From: Fragilaria crotonensis
Taxonomy: Eukaryota > Bacillariophyta > Fragilariophyceae > Fragilariales > Fragilariaceae
DNA length: 21,975 nt
NCBI GenBank assembly: GCA_022925895.1
Contig: JAKSYS010000820.1
Location: forward strand, 1 to 21,975
Direction: 5' to 3'
The position numbers and the translations under genes were made by a program. How positions within the stretch are numbered: position 1 is the first letter of the stretch; each line of letters begins with the position of its first letter. The notes beneath the pieces are model-generated. The model was not told the DNA's origin. It did not search any database and saw nothing but the letters and a program-made list of their open reading frames with translations. This document shows, in pieces, positions 6,619-15,431 of this stretch.

Positions 6619-9249
6619 GTGTTTCGGCCGAAGAAGCAACAAGGGACACAAAGTACGAATGATGATTTTGATTCCGAAACCCCGATGGAAGCAGTTCAGA
6701 GGAGGATTGCACTGCTTCAAAGTGTTCACGAGAAAGAGGATAATTGGAGGAATGTCATAGTAGGTAGAGATGATGACAATGTGTGCACCAAGGTCGAGAT
6801 ATGTGAGATTCGACAACGATCAACTTTTCTTTGTTACGCCTACCAATTGGCGCTTGAGAAAATGAATGACTTGTCATGGCATGACTGCTGCAAAGAGGCA
6901 TGCAAACTTTTGAACACATTTGGAATGAAGCAAGCTACGTTCTACAAAACAGTTGCGAGGTGGAATATCATCTTCAGGAAGTTCGAAGCCTTCCCGCACC
7001 CAAACTTGTACGTTCAGTGCGGTAAGCGACCTCTTCCACGACTTCTTGAAGTGTATCCATGTGCGAAGGAGCAGATTGTTGCATTCGGTGTAAAGAATCT
7101 GTCGCATTTATCGATTGAATCAGTTTATCAATTCATCCATTCAACCGTCATCCCAAGACTTGCTAAGTTGTGGAAAAGTGAATCGGCAAATGCTGATGCT
7201 AGTGGTAGTTCCACGACTGCAACGACAACAACAACCTCGAGTCCGAGCGCACACACTACTTCTTCTAGTACCAGTAATCCTACTAGCAATCTTCTTGCCG
7301 ACGACAATCGAGACGAGCATGGTGGCAACATCATTGAATTGTTCCTACGTGCACACAGGCTTAAAAACTTGAGCTTCACAACATCATGGCGCTGGATGCG
7401 ATTGCTAGGATTTAAGTATGACACACGAAGAAAGAGTTTTTACGTCGACGGTCATGAACGTGAAGACGTTGTAGCACATCGATACTCGTTCTGCAAGAAC
7501 TATCTAACAGTTCTTGAGCCGTGTTGTCGGCGTTGGATTCAGCTTCCTTTGAGTGAAGCTATTGCTATCAAAACTTTGGACACAGAACTTGGACACCACT
7601 ACTACGATATTATAAGTGATGAGAATCGAATCGAGTTTCACATTGACTATTGGAAAAATTGCATATCAAGAATAAAAACTTCCGACGAGGCACCGCGGTG
7701 TATTGAAGCGACAACCAGCATTCGAGTTTCATCATCAGTCAGGCCACTCATGATAATTGGCCAAGACGAATCGGTGTTCTCTCAGTACCTCCTTTCTTCT
7801 AAACAATGGATCGGTCCGAAAGGGCAGGTGCCTCTTTTGCCGAAGTCGGAGGGGGATGGTTACATGTTGTCAGCCTTTGTTTCGCGTGAGTTTGGCTTTG
7901 GAAGGCAGATGTCAGGCGATGAGTTAGCAGAAGTCAATATGGCAAGGCAAACGACAGCACTTGGTGGTGGAACTTACAGAGATACGACAGCTGCAATGGA
8001 AATCTTAGGAACAACGAGAAAGCCGAATTTGAAAGAGTCTCCTTTTGTGAAATACTTGTTCATCGGCATCAACAACGAGGGATACTGGAACTCATACCAT
8101 ATGAGTTTACAATTAGAGGATGTGATTGATTGCGTGCGAGTTCTGTATCCAAACTTTGATCTGGTATTCTTGTTTGATCATTCACAGGGCCACGCTCGCA
8201 AACGCGACGGTGCCCTCAATGCCCTCAACATGTCAAAATACTACGGAGGAGCAAAAGAACAAATGAGAGACACAATCATAATGTCAGAAGAGGGTTATCT
8301 GGGCAAGCACTCACCAATCCTTGGCGTTGGCGACACGCAGTCAATGGTCTTTAAGACCGATGACTGTGGTCCATGGTACTTGACACCAGATCAACGAGAC
8401 CTGCAACGACGTGATCGAACAACAGGGAAAAGCAAAGTTGCAGAAAAAACAAAGAAGGCACTTCTTGAAGAACTTAACGAAACAGGCGTCATACTTCAAC
8501 AGAAGAGAGGTTACACCAAAAGAGAACTTCAAGATTTGGCGAGAGAGAATGGTATAGAAACGCACAAGGAGGTTGACAAAGTTCTACCGGGTTGGGAAGG
8601 GAAGTCTAAAGGCCTGCTCCAAGTTCTGTGGGAGAGAGGGCTGATCGATCCTCAATTGTTAGAGAAATATACTTTGGAAGGAAAGAAAGATCCGATATCA
8701 GGGCAGAGTGACTTACAGTATTCGCTACGAAACCTCATTGCCAGTTGTTCTGATTTTAAGGATGAAGAAACCGCACTACAATTTCTAGGATCACAGCTTG
8801 GGGTCCAGGTTCTTTTAACTCCGAAGTTCCACGCCGAGCTAGCAGGGGAAGGCATCGAATTTAGCTGGGGTCACGCAAAGGCATTCTACCGACACGTTCC
8901 TGTATCTAAAAAGAGGGGACGAGAGAATTTCAAACAACTTGTTAGAGATTCTACATGTCCAATGAATGTAATGACAAAGGAGCGGATGGAGAAGTTTGCT
9001 GCAAGAGCCCGCGCCTATATATGTACTTACCACCATATTAATGAGATGCAGCAGAGACGACAACAGCACCAAGCATCATCATCGGTTGCAAGTCTTGAAG
9101 ATCAAGGACTTCTTTATTCAGAAATCCAACGCCTGTCGAAACTATTCAAGTCCCATAGGTGTGCCTTGGACTTCGATCGAGGCTTTGTCAACAGTTTATT
9201 CAAAGAGGCACAGTCTAACAAGGAGCAGGATAATGAGGTGGAAGAATGA
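6619..9249 (+). CDS. DDE transposase with long D-to-E spacing
   Basis: Cuts and rejoins the transposon ends. 876 codons from the GTG at 6619; first in-frame ATG at 6685. In order: N-terminal region with a helix-turn-helix-like stretch (about 75-120, FYKTVARW); Ser/Thr-rich linker (about 195-222, coded at 7200-7285); the family motif YVDGHEREDVVAHR (about 276-289); first catalytic Asp in GQDESVF (D383); second in LFDHSQGHARK (D520); a ~226-residue insertion containing GYTKRELQDLARENGI and GKSKGLLQVLWERGLID (a possible SAP-like DNA-binding helix pair); and the Glu in GIEFSWGHAKAFYR (E747). The motif order resembles transposases seen in fungi and algae with VDGHER and LPKFHCEL..E signatures. Flanking TA and CAG TIRs suggest a distant Tc1/mariner/IS630 relation, but the D-E gap is far wider than the ~34 residues usual there. 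The body has no stops or frame breaks. Confidence 0.88.
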   Translation: MFRPKKQQGTQSTNDDFDSETPMEAVQRRIALLQSVHEKEDNWRNVIVGRDDDNVCTKVEICEIRQRSTFLCYAYQLALEKMNDLSWHDCCKEACKLLNTFGMKQATFYKTVARWNIIFRKFEAFPHPNLYVQCGKRPLPRLLEVYPCAKEQIVAFGVKNLSHLSIESVYQFIHSTVIPRLAKLWKSESANADASGSSTTATTTTTSSPSAHTTSSSTSNPTSNLLADDNRDEHGGNIIELFLRAHRLKNLSFTTSWRWMRLLGFKYDTRRKSFYVDGHEREDVVAHRYSFCKNYLTVLEPCCRRWIQLPLSEAIAIKTLDTELGHHYYDIISDENRIEFHIDYWKNCISRIKTSDEAPRCIEATTSIRVSSSVRPLMIIGQDESVFSQYLLSSKQWIGPKGQVPLLPKSEGDGYMLSAFVSREFGFGRQMSGDELAEVNMARQTTALGGGTYRDTTAAMEILGTTRKPNLKESPFVKYLFIGINNEGYWNSYHMSLQLEDVIDCVRVLYPNFDLVFLFDHSQGHARKRDGALNALNMSKYYGGAKEQMRDTIIMSEEGYLGKHSPILGVGDTQSMVFKTDDCGPWYLTPDQRDLQRRDRTTGKSKVAEKTKKALLEELNETGVILQQKRGYTKRELQDLARENGIETHKEVDKVLPGWEGKSKGLLQVLWERGLIDPQLLEKYTLEGKKDPISGQSDLQYSLRNLIASCSDFKDEETALQFLGSQLGVQVLLTPKFHAELAGEGIEFSWGHAKAFYRHVPVSKKRGRENFKQLVRDSTCPMNVMTKERMEKFAARARAYICTYHHINEMQQRRQQHQASSSVASLEDQGLLYSEIQRLSKLFKSHRCALDFDRGFVNSLFKEAQSNKEQDNEVEE

Positions 9250-9373
9250 TTATGCGTTTGTTTCTTGTGGTGCTGGAGGCTCGTCTGCTGAGGCAGCCAA
9301 AATATTACACCCATCGCTTAGTATAGAATTTAGTGTGCATAGTACAAATTTTACACAACGTACGCGAGGACTC

Positions 9374-9392
9374 TCGAACAAAAAACCAGCTG
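9374..9392 (-). repeat. Right terminal inverted repeat of the DDE transposon
   Basis: Read on the minus strand from 9392: CAGCTGGTTTTTTGTT, matching the left end at 5791 with one mismatch. Followed by TA at 9393-9394. Confidence 0.8.
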
Positions 9393-9394
9393 TA

Positions 9395-10227
9395 CCTTGA
9401 ATGAATACTTCCAAATCTCAAAGTTATCTAAATTTTAAGCACCCTTTTCTTCCAATCTCAACTACCGGTACATGAAGGGAGACGTAGATAGGTTGCAGTT
9501 TCATTTCTTGCGTGAAATATGACAAAAGATTAAAAGCAGCAATTGGTACCACATTTTGTTGGTGGTATGCGCGCCGGCCGGCAAGTTTTTTAAGAAAATT
9601 CTCACCATGATTGGGTCACAAGCGTTGTTCGCTACTGTAGTACTAGTACCATGTTCCTGCGGTCCGCGTACTCCACGCGTTCTACCACTGCACAGTACCG
9701 CCGCAGTGCACTCAGCGTTCCTCAAGTACTCCAGTACAATTCGTACTGTACAAGTACTTCGAGTGCTTGCACCTTGTTCTTGATCAAAGCAGGAGTACCA
9801 GTACTTGCTTGAGAGCGTGGTAGCCAGTACTCCGAGTACTTGTACTCTGCAACTCATCAGTCATCAGCATCGGCAGGGACGATCCCAGCACCATACACCA
9901 TATAACATATAACGTACGAGTACGACGTATGACCATGTAACAATAGACATACTCCAGTAATCCGTTTGACGCATCCAGTGGGAAACCCGGCGTAGCGACA
10001 AGTGCTCGGAGTAGCCGTTACTCCGAGTACCATGTACTACTAGCCATACGAGTACTCTACGGTAGTACTCGGTCCAAAACTACTTGTACCGGCGCAGCAT
10101 AATAGTTGAGGTCTACGAGGTACCCAGTACCACAGTCGGCAGTACCATGTACCATCCCTCCAAACAATGACTTTTTGGATTCGCCCCTCTATAGTTAGCC
10201 GTCGCATTGGATATCATCTGCTCAGCC
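9395..10227. other. GTAC-saturated intergenic region, upstream of the GOST gene
   Basis: No gene found. By hand count 9541-10160 holds 26 copies of GTAC (about 2.4 expected in 620 bp of even composition), mostly as AGTACT, AGTACC, GAGTAC and TGTACT. The longest open frames here (9556-9783 plus, 9501-9857 minus) follow this word pattern and show no protein family. The last ~100 bp probably holds the promoter and 5' UTR of the GOST gene. Confidence 0.7.
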
Positions 10228-11969
10228 ATGTCGATATCCTTTTCGTTCAATGCGACGATGCTGCGGACCGTCCTGCTTCTCGTATTCTCTCTAGTCATCG
10301 AAGCAGAGATCCGCGAATTCAATGGTGTCATCGAAGCTGATTCAAGCTTCATTCACTACAGTGAAGGGTTCATCATTGCCCCCGGTTACATTGACCTCTC
10401 GGAATTGACTTTTACAACGACGGCAGGAGGGGAAGATAGCGACTATGACCCTGAAATGCGGGATCCCTCGGATGAAACAGCTGGGGACAGCGAATCTGAC
10501 GATGATACCATGAATCCAGGGGATACGAACACGAATCCAAGCAAAGATGGTGGAGGACGTCGTTTGGCTGCGGATTCAACTGTAGGTGCATATGCTGTGG
10601 AATCGCCAATTCGAAATTCTGTACCTAACGTATGTCGTCTTCTCTAGTTGGATATCGTTTTTTCAACGAACCTGAAGAATGTTCGAACACCCGCAGCGGG
10701 TGTGACTGGACAAAACTAGGTGTCGGTATCAGTGATTCAGCTGGTGGCGTTCGTTGGTGTTGCTCCAACGAAGCCATGGATTCTGGATACTGCACCGGAA
10801 AACAATCAGTACGGACGTCTTATTGTTAACACCACTCTCTTCAAGGGCAGCATCGATTTATTGACGTTCCAGCGTCGGGTGCCATGTCCGCGACGGTTCA
10901 CTATGCTCAGTTGGAAGAACCCGAGATTAGTGGAAATACGTTCTAGTGATAGCCAATTGTAACGATGAGGGAAGGCGCGTCACTGTGCAGGGCCACTATA
11001 CCTGGAAATCTGTCCATGGCTACCTCCCGGGGATCTGTTTGGCGAAATGTACTTCTTCGCGTTTTTGGCAGCCGTTTACCTCGCCCTCGCCCTGTGGTAC
11101 GGCATCACAATGAAAGTGTATGAAGATGCCCTTATTCCAATTCAAAAGTGGGTATTGGGAACGATCGTTCTCGGTCTTCTCGAAACAATTTTCGAACCAG
11201 CGATTATTTCGCCTGGAATGCGTACGGAACTCGTTTCTGGTTCACGATGTACATCGGCGTCATCGTAGGTGTGATTAAGCGTGGTCTTTCTCGTTGTCTC
11301 ATTGTCATGGTGAGTTTGGGCTGGGGTGTCGTCCGGGATCGATTGGACCAAATGAAGGCCATTGTTGTGCTCGGTCTCCTTTATGTTGGCACGGCAGCGT
11401 TCCGGGACATTATGACAATCGTTGCTGTGACTGAAAATGAGACGTTGAGCATCAAACAAGAAGCTGAGTTGTTCGATGCTGTGACTATCGTAACGTTCGT
11501 TGTGGCTGCCATCGATGTGACGTTCTACATGTGGATCCTCGATGCCTTGAATGGAACAATGCAGTATCTGGAAAATATGAACCAGAGAATCAAACTTATG
11601 CGATACCTCCAATTGCGTAGCATCCTTCTGTTTTCCATTCTATTCGCTGTGTTGTGGTCTGTGTTTACCTTGGTCAACACGTACTCGGATACCGCAATAT
11701 TGAAAGAGCAAAATGTGTGGGCAGCGGGTGCGCTCATGGAGCTCAACTATTTGGCAGTGCTCGTGGGTGTCGCATATCTGTGGAGACCGAATGCGAGTGC
11801 TAAGGACTTGGCCTATGTCATGGAATTGCCAGCTTTGGGAGGAGACGACGATGACAATGAACTGGAAATGACCTCAAACATTCCATCAGCTCTGGATGAT
11901 GATGACGAGGTGGAGTTCCAGGATGAGCCTCGAAAAGGTACCAGTACTGGTGCAGATCTTGTCGTCTAG
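10228..11969 (+). CDS. GOST-family seven-TM protein (TMEM87/GPR107-like), frame broken
   Basis: Lung_7-TM_R/GOST family Golgi or endosomal membrane protein with a lumenal N-terminal domain. The ATG at 10228 gives a signal peptide (MLRTVLLLVFSLVIEA). The lumenal part has an acidic Ser/Asp/Thr-rich insert (10430-10550), then a Cys-rich stretch (NEPEECSNTRSGCDW, RWCCSNEAMDSGYC), then ATVHYAQLEEPEISG and RRVTVQGHYTWKSVHGYLPG. TM1 is MYFFAFLAAVYLALALWYGI (11047-11106), TM2 WVLGTIVLGLLETIF; the family core follows: YGTRFWFTMYIGVIVGVIKR, LSRCLIVMVSLGWGVVRDRL and four more hydrophobic segments, then an acidic tail. Frame changes: near 10630 (missing base), 10792 (extra), 10865, 10938, 11029 and 11190 (missing). 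From 11190 to the stop the frame is unbroken. About 580 residues, normal for the family. No substitution stop is seen within the followed frames. Confidence 0.85.
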
Positions 11970-12383
11970 TTGTCTACCCTACGCCCCACGCACTACTACA
12001 GTAGCTTGATTGAACCCTCATATAGAATTTCATGAGAGACTTATTAAGACAGTCCTTAGCTCTTCATGGTCTGCGCTCAGCGCTCCCGAAAGTTGCTGAT
12101 AGAAAAGTATAAGGACTCTCCTCTACATGTAGACAGTGTAGAGCGGATCTTAAGACAATCGCTTCGACGGATCGACGACCAGGTACTACCTGTAGCTTGT
12201 AGTAATACTGTTGTACTCCAACGAATACCTTGTAGACGTACGTAAAACTATACCTACACTACTAGTACGACGGTACCTCCCATTACCTTCTTAGATGGCT
12301 ATGCTTGTGTACTCCGAGTACCAGGTACAAGTACTCGGAGTACGCTACTGGTACTATGCATACTACTACAACTACCGTATTTC
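11970..12383. other. Intergenic region after the GOST gene
   Basis: Holds the presumed GOST 3' UTR and GTAC-rich spacer such as ACTCCGAGTACCAGGTACAA (about 12310-12329). No gene, RNA or element boundary seen. Confidence 0.5.
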
Positions 12384-12703
12384 ACGGAGATTTGTACCCA
12401 CCAAATGTTCATCAAGGGGTTCCGGAATCCCACCAAATTTTCATCGAAAATGTCAGATGGATAAAGGGAATCCGTGAAAAATTTATGTCGGGCTGACGAC
12501 GGAAAAAAAGGAAGATGAATACCGGTATTTAAACTCGTCTTCTGATCATTAGAGTTATACATCCATAAATAGCTTTCATCAAGTGGAATTCAAATGACCT
12601 GACGTTTCGGTGAAATGCCAGGCTTTTTCTGCCAAAGGATAACAAATGGACGTTCATTTTTGAGTCGAGTGGGTACAGGAATGCACGGGGTACAAATCTC
12701 CGT
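12384..12703. mobile_element. 320-bp inverted-repeat element, MITE-like
   Basis: The ends 12384-12399 and 12688-12703 are a perfect 16-bp inverted repeat, ACGGAGATTTGTACCC. There is no clear target duplication in the flanks. The interior is A/T-rich with short open frames on the minus strand that match nothing I recognise. It could be a non-autonomous element or the remnant of one. Confidence 0.45.
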
Positions 12704-13218
12704 ATTGTAATTACCAACGTGCTAGTCTACTTTACCGGTGGTACATACGCATACTACTCCGAGTGTTGTATGCATAGGGCGACTCGCCGGAGTACTACCG
12801 GTAGCTCCAAACGGGTTGCAAGTGTACCTCCGATAAAAATAGAAGAAGGATCCAAAAACCCTGGGTCAGCTCGTATAACTTAGTACATCTCTACAGGAGT
12901 TTTAAATCCAGTCCACTGCGCAATTCTCAGACACAAAAAATACTTCGAGTATAGCGTTGTAAGCACGTGTATTATGTAGTACGTCCTGGTACATGCATGA
13001 AAACGGGCAGCGCAATAGCAATGACAACACAACAACATTGACAACAATTTCTTTTTGGCCCAATTGCATCCTTGGGGACAAGTCACCACCACCCGTTCTA
13101 GAGAGATTGATACATCTGTACAAGTCTGATTTCGTGGTAGTGTATCCGATGCACGAATCACTGAAGGCAGCAAAATTGATGGTGGCTCAATTCTAAGTTA
13201 CTCGGAGGACTTGCAAAA

Positions 13219-13963
13219 GTGTTTGGAATCTCAACCTCCTATGGACTGTTGATTGGAGCGTTGGTTCGACTGACAGCATTGGATTATCTTTGGAACATCA
13301 CTTGGATGGTCAGAGAATGCTCGATGGTGGGCTTATGGGAATTCCTGCTGGCCACGACAATAATCGAGAAATACCTCCGCACCGATGGAATGTCTGATGG
13401 AGCGTCCGATGGCGTACTCGATCGAAGTCCAGTTTGGATTGCTGTTAACGAAGGCATATGGCAGGTAAAAATTGGAGTAGGCAGGGAATTTAGGAGGAGA
13501 CATCACTGGGTGCATCAGATGGAATGTTTGACGGCATTGCTGACTGCTCACCATCCGACTGATCCACAAAGACTAGTATGACAAGACTGAGAGCGGGATT
13601 GAATTCCTGCTGACTGGGTCCGTGATGGAATCATTGAAGGTACACTCAATGGAACTTCCAACTGTTGAACACTTGGGGAAGGAGTTGTTGCTTGTGCCTG
13701 GCGCGAGGTTGGCAATCTCAACTTCTCAATCGAATTGTTGGTTCTGGGAGAGTTGGTTTGATCCCCAACTGACTGCTTGCCATACCGTTACTTGGCTAGT
13801 CAAATGGAGTACTTCGATGGCAGACTCGCTTGATAGAATCCCAGAGGCAACAGGAAGGCTTTATGGAATCTCTGACTACAACAATGATGTTATACCTGAT
13901 GGTGTGTCGGAAATGCCATGCAGCAGGAAAGGGCCTGTTTCGTTGTCGTACCTCTACTACTAA
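13219..13963 (+). pseudogene. Decayed Asp-Gly-repeat protein fragment
   Basis: Fragments of a DG-repeat protein appear in different plus-strand frames: LDGQRMLDGGLMG (about 13299-13337), DGMSDGASDGVLD (about 13383-13421), LGASDGMFDGIAD (about 13508-13546) and DGIIEGTLNGTSN (about 13624-13662). In-frame stops lie between and after them. The longest single frame, 13219-13581, covers only part. This is consistent with a degenerate coding remnant carried inside the 2.4-kb element; function unknown. Recurrent GATGGA words could partly mimic this signal. Confidence 0.4.
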
Positions 13964-14423
13964 GCTAACAGCGGCGAGGCACTCAAGTGATACCTTCAGT
14001 TTGAAGATGCTGGGCAAGCTCTGTGGGGTGGAGACTGTGGTACTCCAAGTAGTTTATTACGTAATGAATCAGTTAGTAATGTGATGTTGATTGAGTTAGC
14101 ATCATTTGCGTTAGGATTGATTTACCAACAGAGAGTACGAATTAGGCATACTACGCCAGTACTTGTACCTGGAGGTTCCGGAATTTCGGCTCTTTTATCA
14201 TGTGTCTCGTACCTTTTACGCAGATTATCTACCAGAAATTTGCTCGACAAACATCTAAATAATTCCACGTTTCCAAAATGATAGAATATCTTCTGTTGAT
14301 ACACTATAATTAAAACCGTGCTTTATTTTGGAACTCTTGTTAACATCGTTTGTTATGACAAGTACGACATCGTTTCAATGTCTTGGATGAACTAGTACTA
14401 TGTAGGGATATTCAAAAAAGACG

Positions 14424-14454
14424 TTGGCTCTTGAGCCACTGGCTCAAGAGCCAA
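14424..14454. repeat. 15-bp-arm hairpin, TTGGCTCTTGAGCCA
   Basis: A perfect inverted repeat with a single-base spacer (14439). Each arm resembles the unit of the tandem array at 14668-14767, so the hairpin is in effect two array units head to head. Confidence 0.85.
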
Positions 14455-14667
14455 TTTACCTCATCCAACTAGTCGAGGAACGTGTTTTCTTTAAATAGAA
14501 CTCGCCACACGGCGGAAAAATGACAGGTCATCTAAGGTCGATGGTATGCGTATGCGTTACGTCTCCTAGTGGTATGACATAAAGTGCGAGCACTTTTGAG
14601 GACGAGCTCTATGACACACACAAAACGTGTGTTCTTGAGTTTGACTTCGCCGGGGGCTGTTGTTCAG

Positions 14668-14767
14668 CCGTTGGCTGTTGAGACAACGGCTCTTGAGACA
14701 ACGGCTCTTGAGACAACGGCTCTTGAGCCAATGGCTCTTGAGCCATTGGCTCTTGAGACAACGGCTG
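14668..14767. repeat. 15-bp tandem array (ACAACGGCTCTTGAG)
   Basis: About 6.5 units: 14668-14682 variant, three near-perfect copies at 14683-14727, two variants with CCAATGG/CCATTGG (14728-14757), then a partial copy. Being a multiple of 3, it yields an apparent Ala-Leu-Glu-Thr-Thr repeat on the plus strand, which I regard as incidental. Confidence 0.9.
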
Positions 14768-15254
14768 CCGACACTTCAAATGTCGAATATCCTTAAGTAG
14801 GATTTTCATAAAACGTCGATTCCGTTGTCGCATAGTCTAATCTCAAGTTCTTTAGTTGCAGCTCAAAATTTGTCACGTCATGAGATTGATGTACCTAATG
14901 ATCCGGACATTTGAAGTGATGGAACGTGGAATATTTGTCCGGCGTGACGAACGAAGTTTTAGAATTAGTATCCGTAGCCAGTAGTAGACACTTATAGGTA
15001 AAAGAGCCGAAATTCCGGAACCTCCTGGTACTACAGTACAATTATACGTTGTTCTAGGAGCGTTGGCGGCGAAAAAAGGACGTGCTCTCAAAAGTGTCTT
15101 TGACGCATATTTCTGTCACGTACAAAACGTACACGCATGTACGGCAATTCTTTTTGGTTTTCCATCACGCATCGGAGGTACACTTGCAACCCGTTTGGAG
15201 GTCGTACACCCGTAGCCAGCATAACTGAGCTCACTGCGATACCATACGGGTTTA

Positions 15255-15257
15255 TTA
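15255..15257. repeat. TTA target-site duplication, left copy
   Basis: TTA directly precedes the left TIR and recurs at 15994-15996 directly after the right TIR. A 3-bp TTA/TAA duplication is the PIF/Harbinger hallmark. Confidence 0.65.
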
Positions 15258-15288
15258 GAGCATGCGCACCGGTAACGCTATTTTCTGA

Positions 15289-15310
15289 TTTCGGTCAGAT
15301 CTGACCGAAA
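15289..15310. repeat. 22-bp perfect palindrome
   Basis: TTTCGGTCAGA followed directly by its reverse complement TCTGACCGAAA, no spacer. It lies just inside the left TIR of the 736-bp MITE. Confidence 0.9.
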
Positions 15311-15377
15311 AATTGTAAAATTATAACCACCGGTTGGGCCCGATACGCTACATTGTAACTTTTGCGACGCAATTTTC

Positions 15378-15431
15378 TGACCAAACGCTATTCCAACGTC
15401 TACATGTAGACGTTGGAATAGCGTTTGGTCA
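15378..15431. repeat. 54-bp perfect palindrome
   Basis: 27-bp arms with no spacer, centred between 15404 and 15405: TGACCAAACGCTATTCCAAC then GTCTACA, followed by the exact reverse complement. It includes the AACGCTATT word also present in the TIRs of the surrounding element. Such a sequence would extrude a cruciform or form a hairpin in single-stranded DNA or RNA. Confidence 0.97.

Larger units (their letters stand above)
5791..9392 (+). mobile_element. DDE transposon with CAG-starting TIRs and flanking TA, 3602 bp
   Basis: The left end 5791 reads CAGCTGGTTTTTCGTT and the right end, read inward on the minus strand from 9392, reads CAGCTGGTTTTTTGTT; imperfect matching (TCCT.GCG) continues to about 35 bp. 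TA flanks both ends (5789-5790 and 9393-9394), the duplication typical of Tc1/mariner/IS630 transposons, whose TIRs also commonly start CAG. Inside are a long transposase frame (6619-9249) and an upstream coding stretch (6033 to about 6680) that probably belongs to the same protein but is interrupted by frame changes. The element looks structurally complete but may not be functional as read. Confidence 0.85.
14165..15031. mobile_element. 867-bp nested inverted-repeat element
   Basis: Arms 14165-14197 and 14999-15031 are 33 bp each and match in inverted orientation with one mismatch (core GGAGGTTCCGGAATTTCGGC). Lies wholly inside the 12805-15200 element. GTAC at both borders could be a 4-bp duplication but, being palindromic, is ambiguous. 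The interior carries 15-bp tandem repeats and a related hairpin and no transposase frame. Confidence 0.7.
12805..15200. mobile_element. 2.4-kb element bounded by perfect 30-bp inverted repeats
   Basis: 12805-12834 (CTCCAAACGGGTTGCAAGTG then TACCTCCGAT) is repeated exactly in inverted orientation at 15171-15200. That is 30 of 30 matching bases 2.4 kb apart, far beyond chance. No unambiguous target duplication is visible (GTAG left, GTCG right). It contains no recognisable transposase, a decayed DG-repeat coding stretch (13280-13960), and a second inverted-repeat element nested at 14165-15031. Most likely a non-autonomous DNA transposon that picked up host sequence and later received an insertion. 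Confidence 0.7.

Noticed and set aside
14584-14796. Open frame with ALETT repeats (and QEPL on the other strand)
   Set aside because: Generated by the 15-bp tandem array; no conserved sequence outside the repeat.
12805-15200. Long terminal repeat retrotransposon
   Set aside because: The terminal repeats are inverted, not direct, and no reverse transcriptase or integrase is present.
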